Origin: Sedimentisphaerales bacterium
Lineage (GTDB): Bacteria > Planctomycetota > Phycisphaerae > Sedimentisphaerales > SM23-30
DNA: 13,672 nucleotides
Assembly (NCBI GenBank): GCA_016932145.1
Contig: JAFGDI010000212.1
Span: forward strand, 1-13,672
Direction of reading: 5' to 3'
This document shows, in pieces, positions 6,613 to 13,672 of the stretch. The number at the start of each line of letters is the position of its first letter. Position 1 is the stretch's first letter. Made by a program: the position numbers and the translations under genes. The notes under the pieces are model-generated. The model did not search any database. It worked only from the letters and a program-made list of their open reading frames with translations, and had not been told where the DNA came from.

Positions 6613-9153
6613 TCAGTTAATTTCGAGTTTTTCGTGGAGGAACTCCACTATTTCCTGGGCACTTTCTATAGTTCTCAGGCTTTCCCTGAACTTTTCGTGC
6701 ATTATATGGCGGGCCAGACGAGAAAAAATCTTCATATGCAGATTGCCGGCCTGCTCCACATCTTTGATTGTCATGGCTATTATAACATCAACCGGCATAT
6801 TGTCAATGGATTCCCATTCGACCGCCTGCTTTAATTTTAACACGCAGATCGAATTACAATTGACTGATGATGTCTTACAATGCGGCACCGCTATACCAAA
6901 ACCCAAACCCGTTGAATATACCGCTTCCCGACGCCAGAAATCTTTTTCCAGCTCAACGGCATCACCAGTACGATTATCACCTGCAAGCATATTACATACA
7001 TGCCTGATAACCTCTGGCTTATTAACACAATCGGCCTTAAGGTCAACCAAAGCTACATCAACAGCAGACTTATCTGACGGCCTGTTATTAAATGCCACCA
7101 CTCGCTCTTTAACATCAATGGCTGACTTTAGTCCGACCAGCTCATCAAGCAGTAAGGAACATTCGCTGGCACTGGCTCCAGATACTGCTGCCTTAATAGG
7201 CAATACAGAAGGAATTGAAACACTCAGATCATCAATACCTGTACCCAGCAAGATTGGCAGATTAGCCAGTTGACCTGCCATTTCACCACACATACTTACT
7301 ATCAGATTGGATTTATGCGCCTGCTCGACAATGTATTTTATAAACTTGAGGAACCCAGGATGCTCTGACTGATACAGCGAACTTACCTGCTTATTCCCCC
7401 GGTCAACCGCAGTAAAATACTGAGTAAGATCATTTGTACCCAGACTGATAAAATCTATTATTCCGGCCAACTGCGGAATTATAAATCCAACCGCAGGAAC
7501 TTCTACATTTATTCCCAGCCTGATATTCCTGTCATAAGCCACATGGTCATTATCAAGCGTCAGCTTAACCTGATCAAGTGTCTGACGCACCCACAATACT
7601 TCTTCAAAGCAGGTAACCATCGGTATCATTATCTTGACCGGACCATAAGCTGAAGCCCGTAGGATAGCCGTTAACTGGTCCCGGAACATATCATTGAATT
7701 GCTGATATATTCTTACCCCCCGGTAACCCAGGAAAGGATTTTCTTCAGAGGCAAGATTAAGATAAGACACATTTTTATCACCGCCGATATCAAAGGTACG
7801 GATCGTTACCGGCCGGCCGCCTGCTGCCTTAACTGCCTCATGGTATTGCTCAAACTGCTGCTCGACCGCAGGGGCTTTATCCCGGTCCATAAACAGCATC
7901 TCTGTACGGAAAAGACCTATGCTGTCAGCACCTTTGGCTACCGCGATTGCAACCTCTTCTGCTCTGGCAATATTAGCCGAAACCAGCATAGGCAAACCAT
8001 CAATAGTCTGGGCATCTTTATCAACAAAAGCAGAGTAATATTCCTCGCGGGCGGCTCGCATTGCCTGCTCTGACCGGAAATATCTTTCTACCTTATCATT
8101 GACCTTATGGATCAGAAGACCATTATTAGCATCAATTATAACATCCTGACCTGACTTAAGACAGGAGCATGCCTCTTTCACTCCCACAAGGGTAGGAATA
8201 CCACAGGAACGGGCCAATATAACCGTATGCGAAGTACTGCTGCCATGAGCCAAAACGATCGCACTTACCATACTCTTGTCCAGTGACATAAACTGAGAGG
8301 GCGTAATATTATCAGCCACACAAACCGATGGTGCAGTAAGCACTACTTTGGCCTGAGGCTGTGAACCATACAAATGGATGAGTAATTGCGCACTGATATC
8401 TTGCAGGTCATAGACCCGCTCTTTGATCAGCTCACTGCGGGCACTGCGGAGTATATCACAGAAATGTTCATAAGCCTGCATTACCGCCACTCCGGCAGAA
8501 ATAGCCTGCTCCGCTATCAGCGACACAACCTTCTGCCTGAACTCTTTGTCGGTTGCTATGGCCTGCTGCGCTGTCAATATATCCTTTTCCATTCGCGTCA
8601 GTAATGGCGATGTAAGACGCAATGCGATCTCATTTTCCAACTGTGCAAAAGCCTGACCAACAAGCTCAATTTCCTTCTGCGGCTCATCGGCCAACTGACT
8701 ACTCAGATTGTCAGGTAAGGCCAGTGCCTGAACATGAACCACTCTGCCGCGTGCAAGACCGGCAACTACAGATGTACCCAGATAATATTCCGCCTGGGCC
8801 GCCTGCAATACTGGCGGAATATAAACATCACCTGCCGCACATACTACCTCGGGCAACTTCTCATCACAGGACGGTAATTCATTGATTATGAACTTCACCA
8901 GAACCTTATAGGCGGCTTCACTGTCCGGACCATCAAGCCGCAATATACACTCGTCCCCCTCTTTAACATCTGCGCCAACCAGTGAAAGCACACTGTGAGC
9001 GTTAGCAACTCGATTATTACTGAGGTTTTCCAGCACTACATTACAGCCAAAACCAGACACTACCTGTTCCAGCAAATTTGCCGGACGGGCATGCAAGCCA
9101 TTTGGTAATGGGCAGGTAAATCTGTATTCAAATTTATCTGAAGATGAGATCAC
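6613..9153 (-). CDS. PTS multiphosphoryl transfer protein, HPr-EI-EIIA(Fru) fusion
   Basis: Cytoplasmic phosphocarrier that takes phosphate from PEP and hands it to the separate EIIB. The HPr domain (about 8-92) has the active site NGLHARPA with His21; the regulatory-serine position is Ser54 (NAHSVLSLVG). The EI part (about 125-670) shows the phosphohistidine site STSHTVILAR (His309), GLFRTEMLFMDRD (Arg416), RTFDIGGDK (Arg452), NPFLGYRGVRI (Arg478), VEVPAV (Glu551), GTNDLTQYFTAVDRGN (Asn574, Asp575, Arg585) and MCGEMAG (catalytic Cys622). The fructose-type EIIA (about 705-846) has GFGIAVPHCKT (His758) and NLHMKIFSRLAR (His806). All phosphotransfer residues are present. E. coli FryA and FrwA have the same domain order and similar length, whereas FruB of other bacteria is EIIA-HPr-EI. 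Start is GTG at 9153, directly after an in-frame TAA, with only a purine-rich AAAGAGAAAG as possible ribosome binding site. It follows the EIIB gene by 21 nt. Confidence 0.95.
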   Translation of the reverse strand: MISSSDKFEYRFTCPLPNGLHARPANLLEQVVSGFGCNVVLENLSNNRVANAHSVLSLVGADVKEGDECILRLDGPDSEAAYKVLVKFIINELPSCDEKLPEVVCAAGDVYIPPVLQAAQAEYYLGTSVVAGLARGRVVHVQALALPDNLSSQLADEPQKEIELVGQAFAQLENEIALRLTSPLLTRMEKDILTAQQAIATDKEFRQKVVSLIAEQAISAGVAVMQAYEHFCDILRSARSELIKERVYDLQDISAQLLIHLYGSQPQAKVVLTAPSVCVADNITPSQFMSLDKSMVSAIVLAHGSSTSHTVILARSCGIPTLVGVKEACSCLKSGQDVIIDANNGLLIHKVNDKVERYFRSEQAMRAAREEYYSAFVDKDAQTIDGLPMLVSANIARAEEVAIAVAKGADSIGLFRTEMLFMDRDKAPAVEQQFEQYHEAVKAAGGRPVTIRTFDIGGDKNVSYLNLASEENPFLGYRGVRIYQQFNDMFRDQLTAILRASAYGPVKIMIPMVTCFEEVLWVRQTLDQVKLTLDNDHVAYDRNIRLGINVEVPAVGFIIPQLAGIIDFISLGTNDLTQYFTAVDRGNKQVSSLYQSEHPGFLKFIKYIVEQAHKSNLIVSMCGEMAGQLANLPILLGTGIDDLSVSIPSVLPIKAAVSGASASECSLLLDELVGLKSAIDVKERVVAFNNRPSDKSAVDVALVDLKADCVNKPEVIRHVCNMLAGDNRTGDAVELEKDFWRREAVYSTGLGFGIAVPHCKTSSVNCNSICVLKLKQAVEWESIDNMPVDVIIAMTIKDVEQAGNLHMKIFSRLARHIMHEKFRESLRTIESAQEIVEFLHEKLEIN

Positions 9154-9174
9154 TTATTCTTTCTCTTTCAATAA

Positions 9175-9474
9175 TCAGCAGGGTTTCTTGGCGAAAATAC
9201 TCTTGGGATCTTTCAACGCCAACTGAACCGGCACTTCTATCTTGGGTATATTGTCAAAACGCTCGCCATTTTCGATCATAATATCGGCTGCCAAAATCAA
9301 GGCATCAGCTCCGGATATATCTTCGGCACTAAGCTCATTCTCAATACCCATAGCACCCTGTGTCTCTACTTTGATCGTATGGCCCAGCTCTTTGGCGGTC
9401 TTTTCCAGATTCTCAGCAGCCATATATGTATGAGCTATCCCGGTTGGACAGGCGGTAACTGCAATAAATTTCAT
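9175..9474 (-). CDS. PTS fructose-family EIIB component
   Basis: Small cytoplasmic phosphocarrier (99 residues) that receives phosphate from EIIA(Fru) and donates it to the sugar passing through EIIC. It opens MKFIAVTACPTGIAHTYMA, the hallmark of fructose-type EIIB, with Cys9 as the phosphorylated cysteine, and ETQGAMGIENEL follows. The length is normal for a stand-alone EIIB such as FrwB or FryB. Its ATG overlaps the EIIC stop in the string TAATG, and a strong TAAGGAGAG (9481-9489) lies 6 nt upstream inside the EIIC gene, so the two are translationally coupled. The last residues are KKPC, a terminal cysteine of no known function. The substrate cannot be deduced from EIIB. Confidence 0.95.
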   Translation of the reverse strand: MKFIAVTACPTGIAHTYMAAENLEKTAKELGHTIKVETQGAMGIENELSAEDISGADALILAADIMIENGERFDNIPKIEVPVQLALKDPKSIFAKKPC

Positions 9475-10532
9475 TATAAACTCTCCTTAGACTGACTTAA
9501 ACTTTTAACCAAATTGATTGACAACGCCGTCACTACTGTACCCACCGCTATTGCAAATATATATGATATACGATTATCTATTACCAGCAATACGATCGGC
9601 CCTCCGTGCGGGGCGTGATTTCCTACATTATAGACCATGGCGATCGCCGAGGCCGTCATTGAACCCAGCATAATACATGGTATGACCCGCAGAGGCTCAG
9701 CGGCTGCAAAAGGAATCGCCCCTTCAGTTATGCCGATCATTCCCATACTAAATGAGGCTATCCCACTTTCACGCTGCTCCTGAGTCCAGAGCTTCTTCTG
9801 TATAAATGTCGCCAGACCCATTCCCAGCGGCGGGGTACAGATCGCTGCTGCTACCGCACCCATTATGTGATAATTACCCTGCTCCAGCATGGAAGCGCCA
9901 AAAAAGAACGCCGCTTTATTTACCGGACCACCCATATCAAAAGCGATCATAGCACCTAATATCAAGCCCAATAATATGGCACTCGAACCCTGCATACCTT
10001 CAAGCCACTTTTGCATACCCTCCATCATGCCGGCTATCGGACTGCCTACAAAAAGCATTACCGTACCGATCACTAAGGATGATAGAATTGGAATTATCAG
10101 AATAGGCATGATCGGCTTGAGCAGCTTATGCACCGGCAATTTCTTGATCCAATTCACTACATGGCCAGCCAATATACCCGCCAGTAGTGCCCCAAGAAAA
10201 CCGGCTCCTGACTCTTTGGCCAGATAACCACCAATAAAACCGGCTACCAGACCAGGCTTACCCGCCATCGCATAAGATATATAGCCCGCCAACACCGGCA
10301 ACATCAATGCAAATGAAGCTGAACCTATATTTAAAATATGCTTAAGTACGGTTATCTTAATGGTTTGTAACTGATTATACCCTTCATGTATGGTAAAATC
10401 CGGACCACTTGCTCCCATCGGGGCAAAACCTATTGCCAAAGCAATAAGAATACCACCGCAAGCAATAAAGGGTATCGCAAAAGACACTCCGCTTAGCAGA
10501 TATTGTTTGTGTTTCTGAACAAATTCTTTCAT
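9474..10532 (-). CDS. PTS fructose-family EIIC membrane permease
   Basis: Inner-membrane sugar channel of the PTS. The 352-residue protein is strongly hydrophobic with about eight to ten membrane segments. It has the conserved fructose-family stretches YLLSGVSFAIPFIACGGI (11-28), AFDMGGPVNKAAFF (197-210), GITEGAIPFAAAEPLRVIP (267-285) and NHAPHGGPI (305-313). It lacks fused EIIA or EIIB domains, as in E. coli FrwC, whose length is similar. The frame can be read from a TTG at 10541, but ATG 10532 is the better start because AAAAAGG lies 9 nt before it, whereas the TTG directly abuts that site. It is the first gene of the operon, running divergently from the AraC regulator. Fructose, mannose, mannosylglycerate or another sugar are all possible substrates; the GH38 gene downstream favours a mannose-containing one. 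Confidence 0.94.
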   Translation of the reverse strand: MKEFVQKHKQYLLSGVSFAIPFIACGGILIALAIGFAPMGASGPDFTIHEGYNQLQTIKITVLKHILNIGSASFALMLPVLAGYISYAMAGKPGLVAGFIGGYLAKESGAGFLGALLAGILAGHVVNWIKKLPVHKLLKPIMPILIIPILSSLVIGTVMLFVGSPIAGMMEGMQKWLEGMQGSSAILLGLILGAMIAFDMGGPVNKAAFFFGASMLEQGNYHIMGAVAAAICTPPLGMGLATFIQKKLWTQEQRESGIASFSMGMIGITEGAIPFAAAEPLRVIPCIMLGSMTASAIAMVYNVGNHAPHGGPIVLLVIDNRISYIFAIAVGTVVTALSINLVKSLSQSKESL

Positions 10533-10604
10533 TTCCGGCAACCTTTTTCATTTTAACACAGGTATTAAGCGTCCTAAAATGGCCACATTAAAGGATATAA
10601 CAGA

Positions 10605-10610
10605 ATTATA
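10605..10610 (-). promoter_or_regulatory. Possible -10 box of the PTS/mannosidase operon
   Basis: TATAAT on the minus strand (TCTATATAATTCTG context). The hexamer 17 nt upstream, TAGGAA, is far from TTGACA and lies inside the inverted repeat at 10621-10648, as expected for a promoter that needs an activator. Transcription would start near 10598, leaving a leader of about 66 nt before the EIIC ATG. Confidence 0.45.
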
Positions 10611-10620
10611 TAGAAAAATC

Positions 10621-10648
10621 GCTCTGATTCCTATAGGAAATTCAGAGC
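10621..10648. repeat. 28-bp interrupted palindrome in the divergent control region
   Basis: Outer arms GCTCTGA and TCAGAGC (7 bp) flank the perfect 12-bp palindrome TTCCTATAGGAA, with two extra bases (AT) on one side. As RNA from the minus strand it would fold into an 11-bp stem with a TATA loop and a 2-nt bulge, then GATTTTTC, which resembles a small terminator. As DNA it overlaps the -35 zone of the putative operon promoter and would suit a dimeric regulator. The sequence does not decide between operator and attenuator. Confidence 0.6.
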
Positions 10649-10662
10649 AATAAAAGAACAAA

Positions 10663-10672
10663 TGTAACATCG
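10663..10672 (+). repeat. TGTAACATCG direct repeat, copy 1 (candidate AraC-type site)
   Basis: Identical to the copy at 10791-10800 and in the same orientation, 128 bp apart. Relative to the predicted operon start near 10598 it spans about -65 to -74, where AraC-family activators often bind. That it is an operator is inference. Confidence 0.4.
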
Positions 10673-10739
10673 TCATTTTATTTTTCTCCATTCCTGGAAG
10701 GGCTAATAACCATTTTTCATGCTTTTTAAGACAATTTTC

Positions 10740-10767
10740 TGGACTAAAACTGCTCAGACTATATAAT
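10740..10767 (+). promoter_or_regulatory. Sigma-70-type promoter of the AraC-family gene
   Basis: TGGACT (10740-10745, four of six matches to TTGACA) and TATAAT (10762-10767) are 16 bp apart on the plus strand. Transcription would start near 10774, about 35 nt before the ATG. Confidence 0.55.
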
Positions 10768-10790
10768 ACATGTAAAAGTAATATGAAATT

Positions 10791-10800
10791 TGTAACATCG
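10791..10800 (+). repeat. TGTAACATCG direct repeat, copy 2 (candidate AraC-type site)
   Basis: Second copy of the 10-mer. It lies between the predicted start of the AraC-family gene's transcript and its ribosome binding site, where binding could repress the regulator's own gene. A distant pair such as this would also suit DNA looping. This is inference from position only. Confidence 0.4.
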
Positions 10801-10808
10801 GTGAGACC

Positions 10809-11666
10809 ATGGAAAACACACAAGAAATACTCGACGCTCTCAAGGAAATTACCTGCGGAAAAGGCATAAATGAGGTATTCTTCTCAGGCAACAAAATTAC
10901 TCCCCCGCTTTATGCCTTCGCCGTTCACTTTCCCCGGTTAACTGTCATCTTAGATGGCGATTATCAAACTGAACTGGAACAGGGCAACGCTGTCACTAAT
11001 GTTACGATCAGACCACAACAGGCTCTTTTTATACCATCTAACTGCTGGGATAAACCCAATATGGAGGTCAAATCCAGAGCTCTGCACTTCCTCTTTGGCA
11101 AAAGACATACCGGCATAAGCCTGGTAACCACCGATAAAATAGTCACTGCCGAAAAAATAGCTCTCCAGCATGCTCTGGCCGGACCGGAACAAAAAATACT
11201 TGATGCTATATCCGAACTAAGCAGGATGAAGAGACCATACCCGGGCTTCAATCACCTGATCAATGCCCTGCTTCAATGTTATCAGATCAAACTGGAAGAT
11301 CATATCAACAAACCAGCCAGCGATTCTGCCAATCTGCTCTTCCAGGAGATTTGCGTTTATATCCAGGAAAACTTCCAGAGCGAAATATCCCGCGATTCTG
11401 TCGCAGCCCATTATGATATCTCTCCCAACCACCTTTCCAGACTATTCCGCAAAAATGGCTATATGAAATTCTGCGATTATGTCAACTATGTGCGGATCAA
11501 TCGGGCTAAATTCCTCCTGCAAAACTACGATATGCCCCTCTACGAAATAGCCAAACGCTGCGGTTATTCCGATGTGGTTTACTTCTGCAGAATATTCAAG
11601 AAGATTACCAAAAAGACTTCAAAACAATATCGCAGCCAGATCCAGTACGATCAGAATTCAAAATAG
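10809..11666 (+). CDS. AraC/XylS-family transcriptional regulator
   Basis: DNA-binding regulator of 285 residues. The N-terminal half (about 25-110) has the beta-rich, cupin-like look of an effector-binding domain (LTVILDGDYQTELEQGN, RPQQALFIPSNCWDKP). The C-terminal ~100 residues form the AraC double helix-turn-helix: first HTH about 195-215 (SRDSVAAHYDISPNHLSRLF), second about 243-266 (LYEIAKRCGYSDVVYFCRIF), followed by KKTSKQYR in place of the usual G-x-SPxxYR signature. ATG 10809 is preceded at 3 nt by GGTGAG (10800-10805), a rather tight spacing. It is divergent from the PTS/mannosidase operon across 276 bp (counting from the EIIC ATG) holding repeats, so it is the likely regulator of that operon. 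E. coli frw and fry loci likewise have AraC-family genes nearby. The effector is unknown. Confidence 0.92.
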   Translation: MENTQEILDALKEITCGKGINEVFFSGNKITPPLYAFAVHFPRLTVILDGDYQTELEQGNAVTNVTIRPQQALFIPSNCWDKPNMEVKSRALHFLFGKRHTGISLVTTDKIVTAEKIALQHALAGPEQKILDAISELSRMKRPYPGFNHLINALLQCYQIKLEDHINKPASDSANLLFQEICVYIQENFQSEISRDSVAAHYDISPNHLSRLFRKNGYMKFCDYVNYVRINRAKFLLQNYDMPLYEIAKRCGYSDVVYFCRIFKKITKKTSKQYRSQIQYDQNSK

Positions 11667-11753
11667 CTGATTTTCAGATAAATCTATTCTGTCTTAAAAA
11701 CAGCTCCGTCTGAATACATGGTCGCATATCAAAATAACAATTAGATAGTGCCT
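11667..11753. other. Short convergent intergenic region
   Basis: This 87-bp gap separates the ends of the AraC-family gene and the phosphatase gene. It has only weak inverted repeats (GATTT-TCAGAT-AAATC, CTGT-CTTAAAA-ACAG) and no T tract, so I see no convincing intrinsic terminator for either gene. Confidence 0.5.
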
Positions 11754-12578
11754 TTATTGCCCCTGATAATCCAGCAGATCCGCTATTTGCCGGACCATAG
11801 ACTTACCACCGAGTAAGCATTTTACCGGCTTTCCACCGTAGCCGCTGCAATCAAAAGGGAATATATCCTTTCCTCCAAAGTCTGTAATTACTCCCCCGGC
11901 CGCCAGAAGTATCGCCGCCCCGCCTGCTATGTCCCAGAACTTAGTACGCAGGAAAATACCCGCAGAATATTTGCCCGCTGCGAGGTATGCCATGTGTATT
12001 GCCGCCGACCCCAGATTTGCATGAACGCATCTGTGAAATACCTTTTCTACCTGACTGGCACTCCAATATTCGTGCAATAGTCCGGAAACACATATCTGGC
12101 TGTCTGGGTTTATCTTTTCCTCTTTTACTGTTAATTCCTTATCATTACAATACGCCGGACCTTCCGCTGAAGCCGCAAAATACATCTCCTGCCTGTCAGG
12201 ATAATAGATAACTCCCGCAGCCGGCATACCGTCAACTATCAGACCTATACTAACTGCGAAGAACGGCAAACCAAAAGCAAAATTACGCGTGCCATCTATC
12301 GGATCGATCACCCACCAGATATCTTTATCACCCTTAGGTAATATCTGTAATAACATCTCACCTGAACCAGCCTCCGGCTCTTCTCCTATTATGCCATATT
12401 CCGGAAATTCTGACTGCAAGGCCGAAATTATCATCGCCTGACACTGAATGTCAATCTCTGTAACTATCGAATTATCACATTGCTTATGATGACTCTGGGC
12501 TGCTATGTTCTTAAGGGCATGATCGCCCGCCTGGCGAGCCGCCTTTTTTGCAATTTCTACTTCTCTGCTATAAACCAT
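11754..12578 (-). CDS. Inositol monophosphatase family protein
   Basis: Mg2+-dependent, Li+-sensitive-type sugar phosphatase fold of 274 residues; members hydrolyse inositol-1-phosphate, fructose-1,6-bisphosphate, histidinol phosphate or PAP. Visible metal-site motifs: IIGEEPEA (63-70, Glu66/Glu67), WVIDPIDGTRNFAFGLPFFAVSIG split as IDPIDGTRNF (91-100, Asp92, Asp95, Thr97) and the following GLPFFAVSIG, and FWDIAGGAAILLAAGG (214-229, Asp216). The length is typical for SuhB/IMPase-type enzymes. No cytidine- or PAP-specific feature is clear, so the substrate is left open. The start at ATG 12578 has AGGAG 6 nt upstream. That site and the first 22 bases of the gene lie within the upstream gene, so the two are cotranscribed and coupled. 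It converges on the AraC-family gene. Confidence 0.9.
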   Translation of the reverse strand: MVYSREVEIAKKAARQAGDHALKNIAAQSHHKQCDNSIVTEIDIQCQAMIISALQSEFPEYGIIGEEPEAGSGEMLLQILPKGDKDIWWVIDPIDGTRNFAFGLPFFAVSIGLIVDGMPAAGVIYYPDRQEMYFAASAEGPAYCNDKELTVKEEKINPDSQICVSGLLHEYWSASQVEKVFHRCVHANLGSAAIHMAYLAAGKYSAGIFLRTKFWDIAGGAAILLAAGGVITDFGGKDIFPFDCSGYGGKPVKCLLGGKSMVRQIADLLDYQGQ

Positions 12579-13672
12579 AAATTCTCCTGTATCTCAACCG
12601 CCGGCACCGGTTCTGATGGCTCTTTTATCTCACGACAAAATGAGCCGCGACCAATGAGCGTTAATTTCCTGTTTTCCTTATCGTACAGCCAACGCCAGAC
12701 ACTTAAACGCCACGGTTCAACTATTGAGCCACGCTGCTTGTCCCACTCGCCGCCTATCTCGCCAAAATTCGTATCAGCAAACCTCCGCCTCAGATTCACC
12801 AGAGTAAGAAGCTGCCCCCTTTGCTTATCATGCCATATACCAACCAATTGTCGCTCATTATAAAAATCACGCAACATTGCTACATATTCACCAGCCAGAG
12901 CTAATAGCTCATCATCATGACATGTCGGCCAGCCAACAATAAAACGATTTTCACGACCTATAGCCAACATAACCCCTTCTCCCAGTGATGACTCCACTGT
13001 TATAATGCCATCGGCCACATCAACACTTGCTGGCAGCGAGACCAGTGAATCAAACGACAAAGCATAACATTTATCACCCGGCTGAAAAACCATACCCTCC
13101 GGCTTAAATTCCACCGCCGGCTGAACTGACTTACCCGCATCAACAAACTTGATACATTGTACATATACCAAATCATCCAAACTCTGACCTTCAAGGCCAC
13201 GACTCTTTGACAAAAGCGATATCTTGACCACCCTACTACCATCATCCAGGTAAGCTACAGCCGAATATATATGACCGGCGATAACCTCGCCGCCATTAAA
13301 TGCTACCACCGCAGCCAGATAACGAACCGGATAATATTCGCCGCTGTATAGCTTCTCCGCCGGACTATAATCTGCCTCAGCCGTTGCCCGATCATAAGCA
13401 GTCTGACTGCCAAAACGCCACTTCCTGATCAACTCTTCTTTCTGAACAAAAAACTCTATCTTTGATATTGAATCCAGACCAAAACGACGAACCTTACCAT
13501 ATCTAACCGGCTCACCAGTTACCATATCAGAAGTATAAATATCTCCCGATTCGGGTATATTGCACTTTAATTGTGAACCCGAAGCAAGTGTCAACTCTCC
13601 GGATAGAACACTGCCATCTGAATAATACAATACCGCCTGACGACCAGGACAATCGTTAACCCAAAATACCAG
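12557..13672 (-). CDS. Unrecognised protein, 5' end beyond window
   Basis: I do not recognise this gene. The frame is open from the right edge to a TAG at 12557-12559, giving at least 371 residues. A TTG at 13630 could be read as a start, but the frame continues upstream through LVFWVNDCPGRQAVLYYSDG without a stop or ribosome binding site, so the true start is most likely outside the window. The visible part is soluble and beta-rich, with no membrane segment. Repeating 'dG...G' elements (YSDGSVLSGELTLASGSQL, FNGGEVIAGHIYSAVAYL) suggest repeated beta units in the N-terminal half. The segments WRFGSQTAYD, YYPVRYLAAVV, KSRGLEGQSLDDLVYVQCI and LVGIWHDKQRGQLLTLVNL are the most motif-like. The C-terminal part (from AMLRDFYNERQLVGIW) is charged and Trp-rich. 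Its end overlaps the phosphatase gene by 22 nt, implying one transcript, but the functions need not be linked. Confidence 0.8.
   Translation of the reverse strand: MVFWVNDCPGRQAVLYYSDGSVLSGELTLASGSQLKCNIPESGDIYTSDMVTGEPVRYGKVRRFGLDSISKIEFFVQKEELIRKWRFGSQTAYDRATAEADYSPAEKLYSGEYYPVRYLAAVVAFNGGEVIAGHIYSAVAYLDDGSRVVKISLLSKSRGLEGQSLDDLVYVQCIKFVDAGKSVQPAVEFKPEGMVFQPGDKCYALSFDSLVSLPASVDVADGIITVESSLGEGVMLAIGRENRFIVGWPTCHDDELLALAGEYVAMLRDFYNERQLVGIWHDKQRGQLLTLVNLRRRFADTNFGEIGGEWDKQRGSIVEPWRLSVWRWLYDKENRKLTLIGRGSFCREIKEPSEPVPAVEIQENLWFIAEK

Noticed and set aside
6566..7273. A 235-codon plus-strand open frame opposite the PTS fusion gene
   Set aside because: It is antisense to the EIIA and EI coding sequence, whose motifs are intact. 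Its protein is Ser/Thr/Leu-rich, without domain features, as expected of a shadow frame.
10533..10541. TTG start for EIIC three codons before the ATG
   Set aside because: The AAAAAGG ribosome binding site abuts the TTG with no spacing but sits 9 nt before the ATG, which is the better choice.
10548..10823. A 91-codon open frame on the minus strand filling the divergent control region and starting inside the AraC-family gene
   Set aside because: It crosses both predicted promoters and the palindrome, has no family signal and no ribosome binding site, and overlaps the start of the regulator on the other strand. It looks like a chance open frame.

Overview
The window reads as bacterial chromosome of moderate GC, densely packed, with nearly all genes on the minus strand. 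There is no tRNA, rRNA, CRISPR array or insertion sequence. The mix is a GroEL with a GGM tail, a consensus sigma-54 promoter, a large exported GH38 alpha-mannosidase with extra C-terminal domains, and a self-contained fructose-family PTS. This would fit a glycan-degrading bacterium, possibly of the PVC group (Lentisphaerota/Victivallales-like). That assignment is an impression from gene style and is not proven by any marker gene here.

Layout, left to right. (1) 1-1650, minus: groEL, complete except for its stop codon, which falls outside the window. Its 400-bp upstream region has no groES but carries a near-perfect -24/-12 (sigma-54) promoter. (2) 2053-2526, minus: a single-domain bacteriohemerythrin. 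It has its own intrinsic terminator and lies between that terminator and the one ending the next operon. (3) 2708-10532, minus: a four-gene operon read EIIC, EIIB, HPr-EI-EIIA fusion, secreted GH38 alpha-mannosidase, closed by a strong terminator at 2650-2686. (4) 10542-10808: a divergent control region with a long inverted repeat, two copies of a 10-bp direct repeat and -10 boxes in both directions. (5) 10809-11666, plus: an AraC-family regulator, the probable controller of the PTS/mannosidase operon. (6) 11754-13672, minus: an inositol-monophosphatase-family gene overlapping the end of an unrecognised gene that runs off the right edge.

How the parts may work together. The PTS operon encodes every phosphocarrier domain needed to pass phosphate from PEP to a sugar (EI, HPr, EIIA, EIIB) plus the membrane channel EIIC. 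It could therefore work without a general PTS. A GH38 enzyme beside a fructose-family PTS recalls E. coli mngA-mngB (mannosylglycerate uptake and cleavage), and the PTS gene set with a nearby AraC regulator recalls E. coli frw/fry. Here, however, the mannosidase has a signal peptide. The likely scheme is release of mannose, or trimming of a mannoside, outside the cytoplasm followed by PTS import. The real substrate cannot be read from the sequence.

The observations most worth following are the sigma-54 promoter of an apparently groES-less groEL, the PTS-exported mannosidase operon, and the architecture of the divergent control region.
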